A stretch of DNA of 6,405 nt from Bacteroidota bacterium (GTDB taxonomy: Bacteria; Bacteroidota; Bacteroidia; Chitinophagales; LD1), in the NCBI GenBank assembly GCA_003165135.1, contig PLSN01000312.1:1-6405 (forward strand), written 5' to 3'. The notes below the pieces were generated by a model, which was not told the origin of the DNA, did no database searches, and was given only the letters and a program-made list of their open reading frames with translations. Positions 1-6,173 of this stretch are shown piece after piece (position 1 is the stretch's first letter; every line of letters begins with the position of its first letter). Both the position numbers and the translations under genes were made by a program.

Positions 1-293
1 AGGATGCAGTAGCTGCTGCTAATATCCTATACCCTCATTTCAGCAATAAGGAAATAGATGTGAGCGTATTAAAACAAGTGCAAGACCGCAGAGAATGGCC
101 GATGAGGGTGGTCCAAAGGGTCCAGGTCATCATACAGAATATAATAAGGAAAGGCCGTGGACAAACCAATGTCAAACCCCCGGTCTTGTTGAGGTTGTTT
201 AATTTATTTCCTATACTAAGACGGATACCTGCCCGAGTAGTGGGACTAGGTATCAGACCGGAGCATATCAGGACTCCTAATGCAAATGATTAA
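1..293 (+). CDS. FAD-dependent oxidoreductase (UbiH/monooxygenase-like), C-terminal fragment
   Basis: This is the last 96 or so residues of a gene that begins before the window. The frame is open from base 3 and stops with TAA at 291-293. The visible part starts DAVAAANIL, which matches the helix that follows the second FAD-contacting GD-type motif in PF01494/UbiH-type flavoprotein monooxygenases. It continues VQDRREWPMRVVQRVQ, the usual xxRRxxPxxxxQ helix. The tail (LLRLFNLFPILRRIPARVVG followed by LGIRPEHIR) is typical of the C-terminus of these FAD-dependent oxidoreductases. An internal GTG at position 60 is not a credible start because the conserved region begins upstream of it. The substrate cannot be told, since the Rossmann FAD-binding and substrate domains lie outside the window. 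The downstream [2Fe-2S] ferredoxin gene has the same orientation, but a hairpin separates the two, so a shared redox role is only inference. Confidence 0.8.
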   Translation, partial: DAVAAANILYPHFSNKEIDVSVLKQVQDRREWPMRVVQRVQVIIQNIIRKGRGQTNVKPPVLLRLFNLFPILRRIPARVVGLGIRPEHIRTPNAND

Positions 294-304
294 CTGATAT
301 CATA

Positions 305-344
305 AAGTGATCCATCAGTAATCTATGTGATGGATGGCCCACTT
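305..344 (+). terminator. Hairpin after the oxidoreductase gene, possible terminator
   Basis: AAGTG (305-309) plus ATCCATCA (310-317) pairs with TGATGGAT (328-335) plus CACTT (340-344). This leaves a 10-nt loop and a 4-nt GGCC bulge, 13 base pairs in all. It starts 11 bp after the oxidoreductase stop codon. No T-run follows directly; the first one is at 355-359, so it is not a classic intrinsic terminator. It may act as a 3'-end or processing structure. Confidence 0.4.
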
Positions 345-352
345 AAAATCAT

Positions 353-360
353 TATTTTTG
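353..360 (+). promoter_or_regulatory. Candidate Bacteroidota -7 box for the ferredoxin gene
   Basis: TATTTTTG matches the Bacteroidota -7 consensus TAnnTTTG and lies 18 bp before the ATG at 379, which would give a very short leader. No convincing TTG/TTTG -33 element lies 19-21 bp upstream. The box also sits inside an all-A/T inverted repeat (351-359 with 368-376), so the match could be due to composition. Confidence 0.3.
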
Positions 361-378
361 TCTCTCTAAAAATAATGA

Positions 379-705
379 ATGGAAAGCAATCTAAAATTCG
401 ATAAGCATGTATTTGTATGTACCAACCAACGTGTGAATAGTGAGCGCCCCAGCTGCGGTGAGGAGCATGGCATGGAATTGGTCAAAGCATTTAAAAAAGA
501 GATCAAAGACAGAGGACTGAGTATCAATATGCGTGCTCAAAAGGCAGGCTGTTTGGATATATGCGAGTTTGGCCCTAATGTAGTAGTTTATCCTGAAGGT
601 ATTTTCTACGGCCATGTGCAGCTGGCAGATGTGCTGGAGATCGTCGAGGAGCATCTCATTAATGACCGTCCGGTAGAACGACTGCGGTTAAAGTTTCAGC
701 GCTAG
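379..705 (+). CDS. Thioredoxin-like [2Fe-2S] ferredoxin
   Basis: This 108-residue cytoplasmic protein is predicted to carry one [2Fe-2S] cluster and pass electrons to an unidentified partner. Four cysteines show the family pattern: C14 and C26 (C-X11-C, within HVFVCTNQR...RPSCG) and C58 and C62 (AGCLDIC, C-X3-C). These are followed by the FGPNVVVYPEG strand/turn typical of thioredoxin-like ferredoxins (PF01257/TRX-Fd-like). The length is usual for stand-alone members, and there is no signal peptide or membrane segment. The ATG at 379 is chosen because HVFVCTN must lie close to the N-terminus; the ATG at 375 is in another frame and closes after nine codons. No Shine-Dalgarno sequence is visible. 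The TPR gene begins 29 bp after the stop codon, so the two may be co-transcribed. Family membership is firm; the redox partner is unknown. Confidence 0.9.
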   Translation: MESNLKFDKHVFVCTNQRVNSERPSCGEEHGMELVKAFKKEIKDRGLSINMRAQKAGCLDICEFGPNVVVYPEGIFYGHVQLADVLEIVEEHLINDRPVERLRLKFQR

Positions 706-734
706 ATGCAAAATCATTTTTTACATTCGTGAGT

Positions 735-1448
735 ATGAGGCTGTTTCTGTTTCTTGTGTTATCGTATCCCTTTATACTCTCGGCGCAGTCGGAGACAGCA
801 GCTGATGCATATGGGGCAGGGGTGAGGGCTTTTTATGCAGAGGATTACAAGACCGCTTTGAGCAAATATTCAGAGGCCCTGACGCTCAAACCCAATACTA
901 TAGGCTATCTTTACAGCAGGGCGCTTACTTATCAGAAGCTTTATAGAGATTCACTAGCGAATATAGATTTCCATAAGGTTGTTATCCTGGACCCTACTTA
1001 TATAGATGCATGGTACTGGCTTGGTATGATACAGATGGACGAAAAGCATTACGACAGCGCTTATCATTATTTCTCTAATGCGCTTCGGATCAGTCCAAAT
1101 GATGTTGCGGCATTGCATCAACTTGGGTTGATAATGTATTACAAGCGCAAGTATTTTGATGCCATAGATATTTATTCTAAGATCATAAATATCAAACCTG
1201 ATGATGGGCAGGCATATTACAAAAGGGGCCTGGCAAAATTTAATGATGAGGACTTTGAAGGAGCTGCTAAAGATTTTACGGAGAGTTATACTCTTGATCC
1301 TGACAATACCCTCGCTCTGGAACAAAGTGCACTCTCATATCTCAGGGAAAATGATCTGGAAAACGCCTGCCGTGATTGGGATATACTATTAAAGAAAGGC
1401 AATTCCCATGCGCAGGACAACATTAACTTGTATTGCGGAAAGAAGTAA
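735..1448 (+). CDS. Secreted tetratricopeptide-repeat (TPR) protein
   Basis: This is a 237-residue protein. An N-terminal signal peptide (MRLFLFLVLSYPFILSAQ, cleavage probably near A17/Q18) predicts export to the periplasm. The rest is a TPR superhelix. Helix-ending prolines recur exactly every 34 residues (P53, P87, P121, P155, P189), in motifs such as LKPN, LDPT, ISPN, IKPD and LDPD. This gives five regular TPRs from about residue 20 to 190. A sixth, degenerate repeat follows (DLENACRDWDILLKKG), with the ACxDW...KG and final YC tail common in Bacteroidota TPR proteins. TPR arrays bind other proteins; no catalytic domain is present. A GTG at 729 would add two residues in frame, but the ATG at 735 is preferred because it starts the signal peptide directly. 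The gene sits between the ferredoxin gene and the cyclase gene, and a terminator-like hairpin after it suggests its transcript ends before the cyclase. Its partner is unknown. Confidence 0.85.
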   Translation: MRLFLFLVLSYPFILSAQSETAADAYGAGVRAFYAEDYKTALSKYSEALTLKPNTIGYLYSRALTYQKLYRDSLANIDFHKVVILDPTYIDAWYWLGMIQMDEKHYDSAYHYFSNALRISPNDVAALHQLGLIMYYKRKYFDAIDIYSKIINIKPDDGQAYYKRGLAKFNDEDFEGAAKDFTESYTLDPDNTLALEQSALSYLRENDLENACRDWDILLKKGNSHAQDNINLYCGKK

Positions 1449-1461
1449 TCCCTGTTCTAAA

Positions 1462-1478
1462 TAATTGAAAATCAATTA
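1462..1478 (+). repeat. Small inverted repeat after the TPR gene
   Basis: TAATTGA (1462-1468) and TCAATTA (1472-1478) form a perfect 7-bp stem with an AAA loop, 13 bp after the TPR stop codon. Its arms share the words TAATTG and CAATTA with the larger hairpin at 1484-1517, so the four arms could pair in more than one way. The function is unknown and A/T-rich chance is possible. Confidence 0.35.
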
Positions 1479-1483
1479 ATCTA

Positions 1484-1517
1484 AAAAACCAATTACAAGT
1501 ATTTTTAATTGGTTTTT
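1484..1517 (+). terminator. Terminator-like hairpin, possibly bidirectional
   Basis: AAAAACCAATTA (1484-1495) and TAATTGGTTTTT (1506-1517) form a perfect 12-bp stem with a 10-nt loop. The 5' arm begins with an A-run and the 3' arm ends in a T-run, as in intrinsic terminators that can work in both directions. The stem has only two G-C pairs, so it would be weak. Its position, 35 bp after the TPR stop codon and about 70 bp before the cyclase start, fits ending the TPR transcript. The remaining gap (1518-1588) holds no clear -33/-7 promoter pair; TAACTTTA at 1572-1579 is only a near match to the -7 box. Confidence 0.5.
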
Positions 1518-1588
1518 AATTATTTGTGTAACAATGGCCTCTTAAAGAGCGTATGTTAGGGTTGAATGTCTTAACTTTAACTATATAC

Positions 1589-3700
1589 ATGAGAGTAATT
1601 TATACTTTTTTAATATGTATCACTGTGCTGCTTCTTCCGGGTTTTGCATCCGGCAAGGCAGCTTCTGATGAGCAATCAAAGGTAAATGAACTCATAGAAC
1701 TCTCTACTGCTTACCGGTTTAGCGATATCCACCGTTCCATTACTACCATAGACGAGGCCCTGGTCATAGCTCAACAAATGGATTATAAAGCCGGTATAGC
1801 TCAATGTTATCTGAAAAAAGGGCAATACCTCTTTAATAATGGCAACCAGAAAGAAAGTGGTGAAAACCTGCAAAAAGCCGCCGATATATTCAAGAAAATA
1901 GATGAAAAGGGCAACTACGCTCTATGTCTGAAGGAATTAGCCGACTATTATAACACTACCGGCGATCAAAGCAAAGCAAAAGAACTGATCAAAGAGTCAT
2001 CGGCTATAGCCGCCGAGATGCAGGACAATTCTCTCCAGGCAAAATGTGAAATAGCATCCGGGATCATAGATATGAACGCGGGCAAATTCGCAGAAGCTAC
2101 TGCTCATTTCCTCAATGCCCTTAAGACGGCTGAAGCTATCAAGAGTGATGAGATAATCATGAATAGCTGTAGGGAGTTGGGTAACCTGAATTCATTTCAA
2201 GGAAATATCCCCCTCTCAAACGATTATTATCAGAGAGCACTAAAGATCGATCTCAAGATAGGTAATAAGCTGGGCATGGCTGATGTGTATTGTAATATAG
2301 GATCCAACTTGCTCACTCTGGGTAATCAGCAGGAAGCAATGGTGAATATCAAGAAATCCCTTGATCTTGCGCGCTCGCTCAACTATAAACCAACTTTAGC
2401 GCTTGACCTGCTTAATATGGGATATTGTTTGACATATCAAAGTGAATATGAGAGTGCGAAGGGGCAGCTGGATGAAGCTGAAAAGGTATTTAAAGAACTC
2501 AACGACAAACATGGCCAGTCGGAGGTCTTGAATGCTAAAGGTTATTTGGCAGCAAAGACCCATGACTTTGAATATGCAGCAAAAAGTTATTTGGGCAGTG
2601 CTGACATAGCAAAGACAATAAATGCCAATGACCAGCTTAAAACGTCGTACGAAGGCCTGGCCTATATATTCGAGCAGAGAAAGGACTATGAGGCTGCTTA
2701 CAAGTTTCAAAAGCTCGCACAGGGGCTCGGTAATGAACTATATAATGCCAGCAATACTCAAATGGTCACTAAGCTCCAACTGAGCTATGATTTTGATAAA
2801 ATGCAGGAACAGCAACGTATACAGCAGCAGCTCAAAGACAAGATCAATGAATCAGAAAGGAAACGTGACCGCTATATGCGTTACTTTTTGTTAGTACTTG
2901 GTTTTATGGCGATCATTTTGGCTGCCTCTGCTTTCGTAGCATACCGTGCAAACAGAAAAGCAAAAGAATTGCTATTTGAAAAAAATCAGCTCATCACTAA
3001 AGAAAAAGAACAGGCGGAGCGGATACTTAGTGATATCATACCAGCAGAAATAGAATCAAAGATCAAAGAATCCGGAATCGGGCAGATAGAAAATTGTGCT
3101 ACGGTCATGTTTATCGACTTCTATGAGTTTACTAAGACTGAACAGAAATTTAATCCGGTCGAATTAATGGATGAGTTGGATGTCATTTTCAAGGGTATGG
3201 ATGATATCAGTAAGAAGTTCAAACTGGAAACGCTTAAAACCCTGAGTGACGGATATCTCTGTATAGGCGGATCGGCCAATAGCATGGATTGCAAGCCAGA
3301 AGATGTGATCAGTGCAGCTATCAAGATACAACTCTTCATGGATGAGGTCAAAATGAAGCATCTTCGGGAGGGACAGCCTTACTTTGAGATGAGGATAGGG
3401 GTCCACACAGGTCAGATAGCAGGAGGTATCGTTGGTGTCCGCACTATTGCTGCGGATGTTTGGGGCGAGGTAGTGCAGGCTGCATCACTCATGGAGAAGA
3501 TGGCCAATGCCGGCGAAATAAGGGTGTCAGAAGCTACATACCAACTGATAAAAACCAAATTCGAAACTGTTTATTGTGGTAAACTAAAAGTCTCTGCTAA
3601 AGAGATAGAAGTATATCAAATAACCAATTTCAAAACCGAATTCAGCCATCTCAACGTTTCTCAGGACGTAGACAACCTGATCAACAGGCTGAAAGATTAA
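1589..3700 (+). CDS. Membrane-anchored TPR receptor with class III nucleotide cyclase domain (atypical active site)
   Basis: This 703-residue protein runs, in order: signal peptide (residues 1 to about 22, MRVIYTFLICITVLLLPGFA); eight or so helical TPR-like repeats (about 28-390); coiled coil (about 395-430); one membrane span (about 432-452); a short linker coiled coil; then a class III adenylate/guanylate cyclase domain (about 480-690). The layout puts the TPR array in the periplasm and the cyclase in the cytoplasm, so the predicted role is to turn a periplasmic protein signal into cAMP or a related nucleotide. Metal-binding Asp residues are present (D510 in FIDFYEFT, D554 in KTLSDGYL). The adenine-specifying pair K550 and D623 (DVWG) suggests ATP rather than GTP. 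However, where the family has VNxASR, this protein has VQAASL: Q630 and L634 replace the transition-state Asn and Arg, so activity is doubtful. The ATG at 1553 is in frame and would add 12 residues, but 1589 gives a cleaner signal peptide. Homodimer assembly is expected from the family. Confidence 0.85.
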   Translation: MRVIYTFLICITVLLLPGFASGKAASDEQSKVNELIELSTAYRFSDIHRSITTIDEALVIAQQMDYKAGIAQCYLKKGQYLFNNGNQKESGENLQKAADIFKKIDEKGNYALCLKELADYYNTTGDQSKAKELIKESSAIAAEMQDNSLQAKCEIASGIIDMNAGKFAEATAHFLNALKTAEAIKSDEIIMNSCRELGNLNSFQGNIPLSNDYYQRALKIDLKIGNKLGMADVYCNIGSNLLTLGNQQEAMVNIKKSLDLARSLNYKPTLALDLLNMGYCLTYQSEYESAKGQLDEAEKVFKELNDKHGQSEVLNAKGYLAAKTHDFEYAAKSYLGSADIAKTINANDQLKTSYEGLAYIFEQRKDYEAAYKFQKLAQGLGNELYNASNTQMVTKLQLSYDFDKMQEQQRIQQQLKDKINESERKRDRYMRYFLLVLGFMAIILAASAFVAYRANRKAKELLFEKNQLITKEKEQAERILSDIIPAEIESKIKESGIGQIENCATVMFIDFYEFTKTEQKFNPVELMDELDVIFKGMDDISKKFKLETLKTLSDGYLCIGGSANSMDCKPEDVISAAIKIQLFMDEVKMKHLREGQPYFEMRIGVHTGQIAGGIVGVRTIAADVWGEVVQAASLMEKMANAGEIRVSEATYQLIKTKFETVYCGKLKVSAKEIEVYQITNFKTEFSHLNVSQDVDNLINRLKD

Positions 3701-3709
3701 TTTTCAATT

Positions 3710-5950
3710 CTAAAATTTAAGTACAAAGCCTCCCAGACAGTTAAACCCTGACTGAGGATAGTAATAATTATAACTCGCAGTAGGGGTCACTGTGCCATCA
3801 GGATTCAGATAGCGCTCGCGGTATGTGGAGCCATCAGTCACATAGAGCTTGTTAAAGATATTATTCAGCATCAGGGTCAGCTTTATTTCAGCCTTCTTGC
3901 TGATACGGATCGGATAGCTGATACGGATATTGCTATACCAGAAGCCAGGTATCATACGGTCAGAACTTTCAGTATTGTCGAGGTATTGCTTGTCTACGAA
4001 TTTAAAGCTCCATGCCAGTTCCAGTCTTTTCCATACGGTTGAATTCAGTTCTATGAATCCCATCCATCTTGGTGAGTATGCGATATCAGGATTTTTGTAA
4101 AAATTTATCTGGTTATAGGCTGGTACAGGGTTGTAATTGACATCATAGGCAGGCACTACTTCTGTATAGTTTATCAGTTTTGAGAGGTTATAGGAAACAC
4201 TGTATCTGATGCCAAATAGTTTATTGAAAGAGCTTGGATTATGAAAATTGATCTCAGCGAGGAGCTCAAGGCCTGTGCGATAGCTCTGCGGAGCATTGAC
4301 ACGTATGGGGTTACCTACATCGTTGAGCTGCCCGGTCAGTATCAGTTGATTGATATAATACATCATATAACCATTGAGATGAAAAGGAAAATTAACCCAG
4401 ACCTTATCTCCTTTGACCATATTTTTTGTAATGTCTACGCCAATTTCAACGTCATTCAGTGTTTCGGGTTTCACGGGTGTAGTGGTGAGGTTCTCTATGA
4501 TATCGTCATGGGCAGGCTCGCGATGTGCCATGGCATAAGATGCATAGAGCCTTCCTTTATCGCGAAGCCTCACAGATAATCCAGCTTTCGGATTAAAGAA
4601 GTTCCAGCTTTTATGCACGTTAAACTCACGAAATTCTTCGTCATCGCCATAGGCGGAAAATTGCGCGTACCTGTATTGTAGGTCAGCGAACAGACTCAAT
4701 ATCTCGATAGGGCTATAGTTGGCTTTGACATAAGTATTAATATCGTTTTTGCCCCCGGTACTAAAGTAAAATGGAGCATTAGGATTAAAGTTGGTAAAGC
4801 CCCTGACCCATACCAGGTCACCAAAGTAATGGCCGGCAAAGTTAGCACCCATGCCGCCCCAGGTGATGTTCAGATTTTTCTTATTGTCATAGGCCAGTGA
4901 AAATACTCCTCCGGCATAAATATTCTTTAACCAGAGATGCCTGATCACATCAGCTGAAGTGAAGGGAGCGTTATAAACAAGGTAGTTTGATAGCAGATCA
5001 TTGACCACATATTCTTCATAGTAACCTCCACCCGTCGTGATAAACCCGACAGCATTAAAGTTCCACCTGTTACTGATGCCTTGATTAAGTATTAGTTGAT
5101 AGTATTGTTTGCCATAGTTGTCGGTTTCATTACTCCATGGCGGCCAGCGCTGCAGGTTATCGGTACCAGCTATATTAAATCGCCTGTTGGTAGCCAGCGA
5201 GTCTTGCAGTACTCCGTACCATGTCTGATAGGTGGTCTCGTAGCCATTATAATGCACGAACTTCAGCATGGTCTTGTTCTTCACGAAACCTGCTGCTGCG
5301 TAGTATGACCAGAGATGAGACCAGCCCTGATCTACGTAGCCATTAGAAACGATATAGGAGCCTCTGGCCTCGATGAAGAACGTATTTTTGATGAGGCCCG
5401 ATGCAACCTTGAGCGTATGTTTGCGTGTGTCAAAGGAACCGGCAGAGGTCGATAACTCACAAAACGGTGTCGGCGAAAACGCATCTGTCTTGATATTGAC
5501 CGATGCCCCAAAAGCCCCGCCGCCATTGGTCGATGTACCTACACCACGCTGTATCTGCACATTCTCGACTGAGGAGGCTATATCAGGCATATCCACCCAA
5601 TATACAGACTGGTCATCGGGTTCATTCATTGGCACACCGTTGACCGTGACATTGATACGAGTGGCATCACTGCCTCTTATACGCATTCCTGTGTAGCCTA
5701 TCCCGTTGCCGCTGTTTGAGGTGGTGACCAAAGATGGCGTCAGGTCGAGCATATAGGGGAAATCCTGCCCGAGGTTATTTTTTTGGATATCTTCTTTAGA
5801 AATATTCTGAAAGGTAGTTGGATCATTGGCGCCGGCACGAATGGCTATGACCGTCACCTCATCAGTCGTATGGGTCTTGATCGAATCCTTTTGTGCAAAG
5901 GCAAATTGAACCGTAAGTATGAATAAAATTGTAAAAGTGGCACCTCTCAT
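3710..5950 (-). CDS. TonB-dependent outer-membrane receptor, predicted thiamin/thiamin-derivative importer
   Basis: This is a 746-residue outer-membrane active-transport porin powered by the TonB-ExbB-ExbD complex. It has a signal peptide (residues 1-19, MRGATFTILFILTVQFAFA, with Q20 next), a TonB box (TDEVTVI, 29-35), a plug domain (about 40-155, with MRIRGSDATRINVTVNGVPM and VQIQRGVGTSTNGGGAFGAS), and a 22-strand-type beta barrel to the end. The C-terminus FVLKF ends in an aromatic residue, as expected for the barrel-assembly signal. There is no N-terminal carboxypeptidase-like domain and no SusD partner beside it, so it is not a SusC-type glycan importer. The substrate call rests on the TPP riboswitch in its leader: thiamin-regulated TonB receptors are known in Bacteroidota. 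The in-frame ATG at 6040 is rejected because it lies inside the conserved riboswitch core; the ATG at 5950 starts a proper signal peptide after an A-rich stretch. The gene appears monocistronic, converging on the cyclase gene. Receptor identity is firm; the substrate is inferred. Confidence 0.92.
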   Translation of the reverse strand: MRGATFTILFILTVQFAFAQKDSIKTHTTDEVTVIAIRAGANDPTTFQNISKEDIQKNNLGQDFPYMLDLTPSLVTTSNSGNGIGYTGMRIRGSDATRINVTVNGVPMNEPDDQSVYWVDMPDIASSVENVQIQRGVGTSTNGGGAFGASVNIKTDAFSPTPFCELSTSAGSFDTRKHTLKVASGLIKNTFFIEARGSYIVSNGYVDQGWSHLWSYYAAAGFVKNKTMLKFVHYNGYETTYQTWYGVLQDSLATNRRFNIAGTDNLQRWPPWSNETDNYGKQYYQLILNQGISNRWNFNAVGFITTGGGYYEEYVVNDLLSNYLVYNAPFTSADVIRHLWLKNIYAGGVFSLAYDNKKNLNITWGGMGANFAGHYFGDLVWVRGFTNFNPNAPFYFSTGGKNDINTYVKANYSPIEILSLFADLQYRYAQFSAYGDDEEFREFNVHKSWNFFNPKAGLSVRLRDKGRLYASYAMAHREPAHDDIIENLTTTPVKPETLNDVEIGVDITKNMVKGDKVWVNFPFHLNGYMMYYINQLILTGQLNDVGNPIRVNAPQSYRTGLELLAEINFHNPSSFNKLFGIRYSVSYNLSKLINYTEVVPAYDVNYNPVPAYNQINFYKNPDIAYSPRWMGFIELNSTVWKRLELAWSFKFVDKQYLDNTESSDRMIPGFWYSNIRISYPIRISKKAEIKLTLMLNNIFNKLYVTDGSTYRERYLNPDGTVTPTASYNYYYPQSGFNCLGGFVLKF

Positions 5951-5988
5951 GATTAATGGGTTTTGTGTTTGCTTTCCGATAGCAATAG

Positions 5989-6025
5989 AAAAACCGTGAG
6001 AGGTTCGCCATGGCGAACTATTCAC
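5989..6025 (-). terminator. Terminator-like hairpin in the riboswitch expression platform
   Basis: On the minus strand, GTTCGC (6018-6013) pairs with GCGAAC (6008-6003) around a CATG loop; the core is a perfect 16-nt palindrome. A 3-by-3 internal loop below it leads to an outer stem of GTGA (6025-6022) with TCAC (5999-5996). Next come GG and five Ts (5993-5989). The structure lies directly after the TPP aptamer and about 40 bp before the receptor start codon, the right place for TPP-dependent transcription termination. GTGA may also form the 3' strand of aptamer helix P1, so the switching logic is not settled. Confidence 0.55.
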
Positions 6026-6106
6026 TCCCTGCGCAGGCATTATCCTGATCAGGTTTTAAGGGTACTTCTCAGATCTCACTACATAGCGAAAACGCCCCCG
6101 GAAAAC
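6021..6106 (-). promoter_or_regulatory. TPP riboswitch (THI element)
   Basis: This RNA aptamer binds thiamin pyrophosphate and usually lowers expression of the downstream gene. Reading the minus strand, the conserved parts appear in order: the GGGGG 5' strand of P2 (6099-6095); a 7-bp P3 (6091-6085 with 6080-6074); CUGAGA, the pyrimidine-binding loop (6072-6067); UACCC, the 3' strand of P2 (6064-6060); ACCUGAUC (6054-6047); AUAAUG in the pyrophosphate-binding region (6043-6038); and GCGCAGGGA (6034-6026). P4 is CCUG/CAGG (6053-6050 with 6031-6028) and P5 is CAGG/CCUG (6047-6044 with 6037-6034). P1 looks weak, about UUUUC with GUGAA and a U-U mismatch. The nearly unbroken match to the consensus makes this a strong call; the outer ends are approximate. 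It controls the TonB-dependent receptor 70 bp downstream. Confidence 0.95.
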
Positions 6107-6110
6107 GAAG

Positions 6111-6142
6111 CAAATGTATAGGAATAAAAATTTAAAAACGAA
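6111..6142 (-). promoter_or_regulatory. Bacteroidota-type promoter for the riboswitch-receptor transcript
   Basis: On the minus strand, TACATTTG (6118-6111) matches the -7 consensus TAnnTTTG exactly. A -33-like TTCG (6142-6139; consensus TTTG/TTG) lies 20 nt upstream, within the usual spacing. Transcription would start near 6107-6102, right at the 5' edge of the aptamer, giving a leader of about 155 nt before the start codon at 5950. Confidence 0.55.
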
Positions 6143-6173
6143 ATAATAATAATTCGTTGAATTGAATTGGTTT

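Noticed and set aside
60..293. Separate 77-codon gene starting at GTG 60
   Set aside because: The same frame is open upstream to the window edge and encodes the conserved DAVAAANIL helix, so this is the tail of a larger oxidoreductase.
722..729. TACATTCG as a -7 promoter box for the TPR gene
   Set aside because: It has one mismatch to TAnnTTTG and lies only 5 bp before the ATG at 735, leaving essentially no leader; no -33 element is evident.
954..1325. Minus-strand open frame of 123 codons across the TPR gene
   Set aside because: It lies entirely opposite a TPR gene with regular 34-residue repeats; the opposite-strand translation shows no protein-like features.
1539..1549. CTCTTAAAGAG near-palindrome before the cyclase gene as an operator
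   Set aside because: It is short, with a 1-nt centre, has no second copy in the window and no known matching regulator.
4241..4579. Plus-strand open frame of 112 codons inside the receptor gene
   Set aside because: It is the antisense shadow of the TonB-dependent receptor, with no recognisable domain and no promoter or start context.
6141..6153. (AAT)4 run as a functional repeat
   Set aside because: It is a very short simple repeat in an A/T-rich gap, expected by chance.
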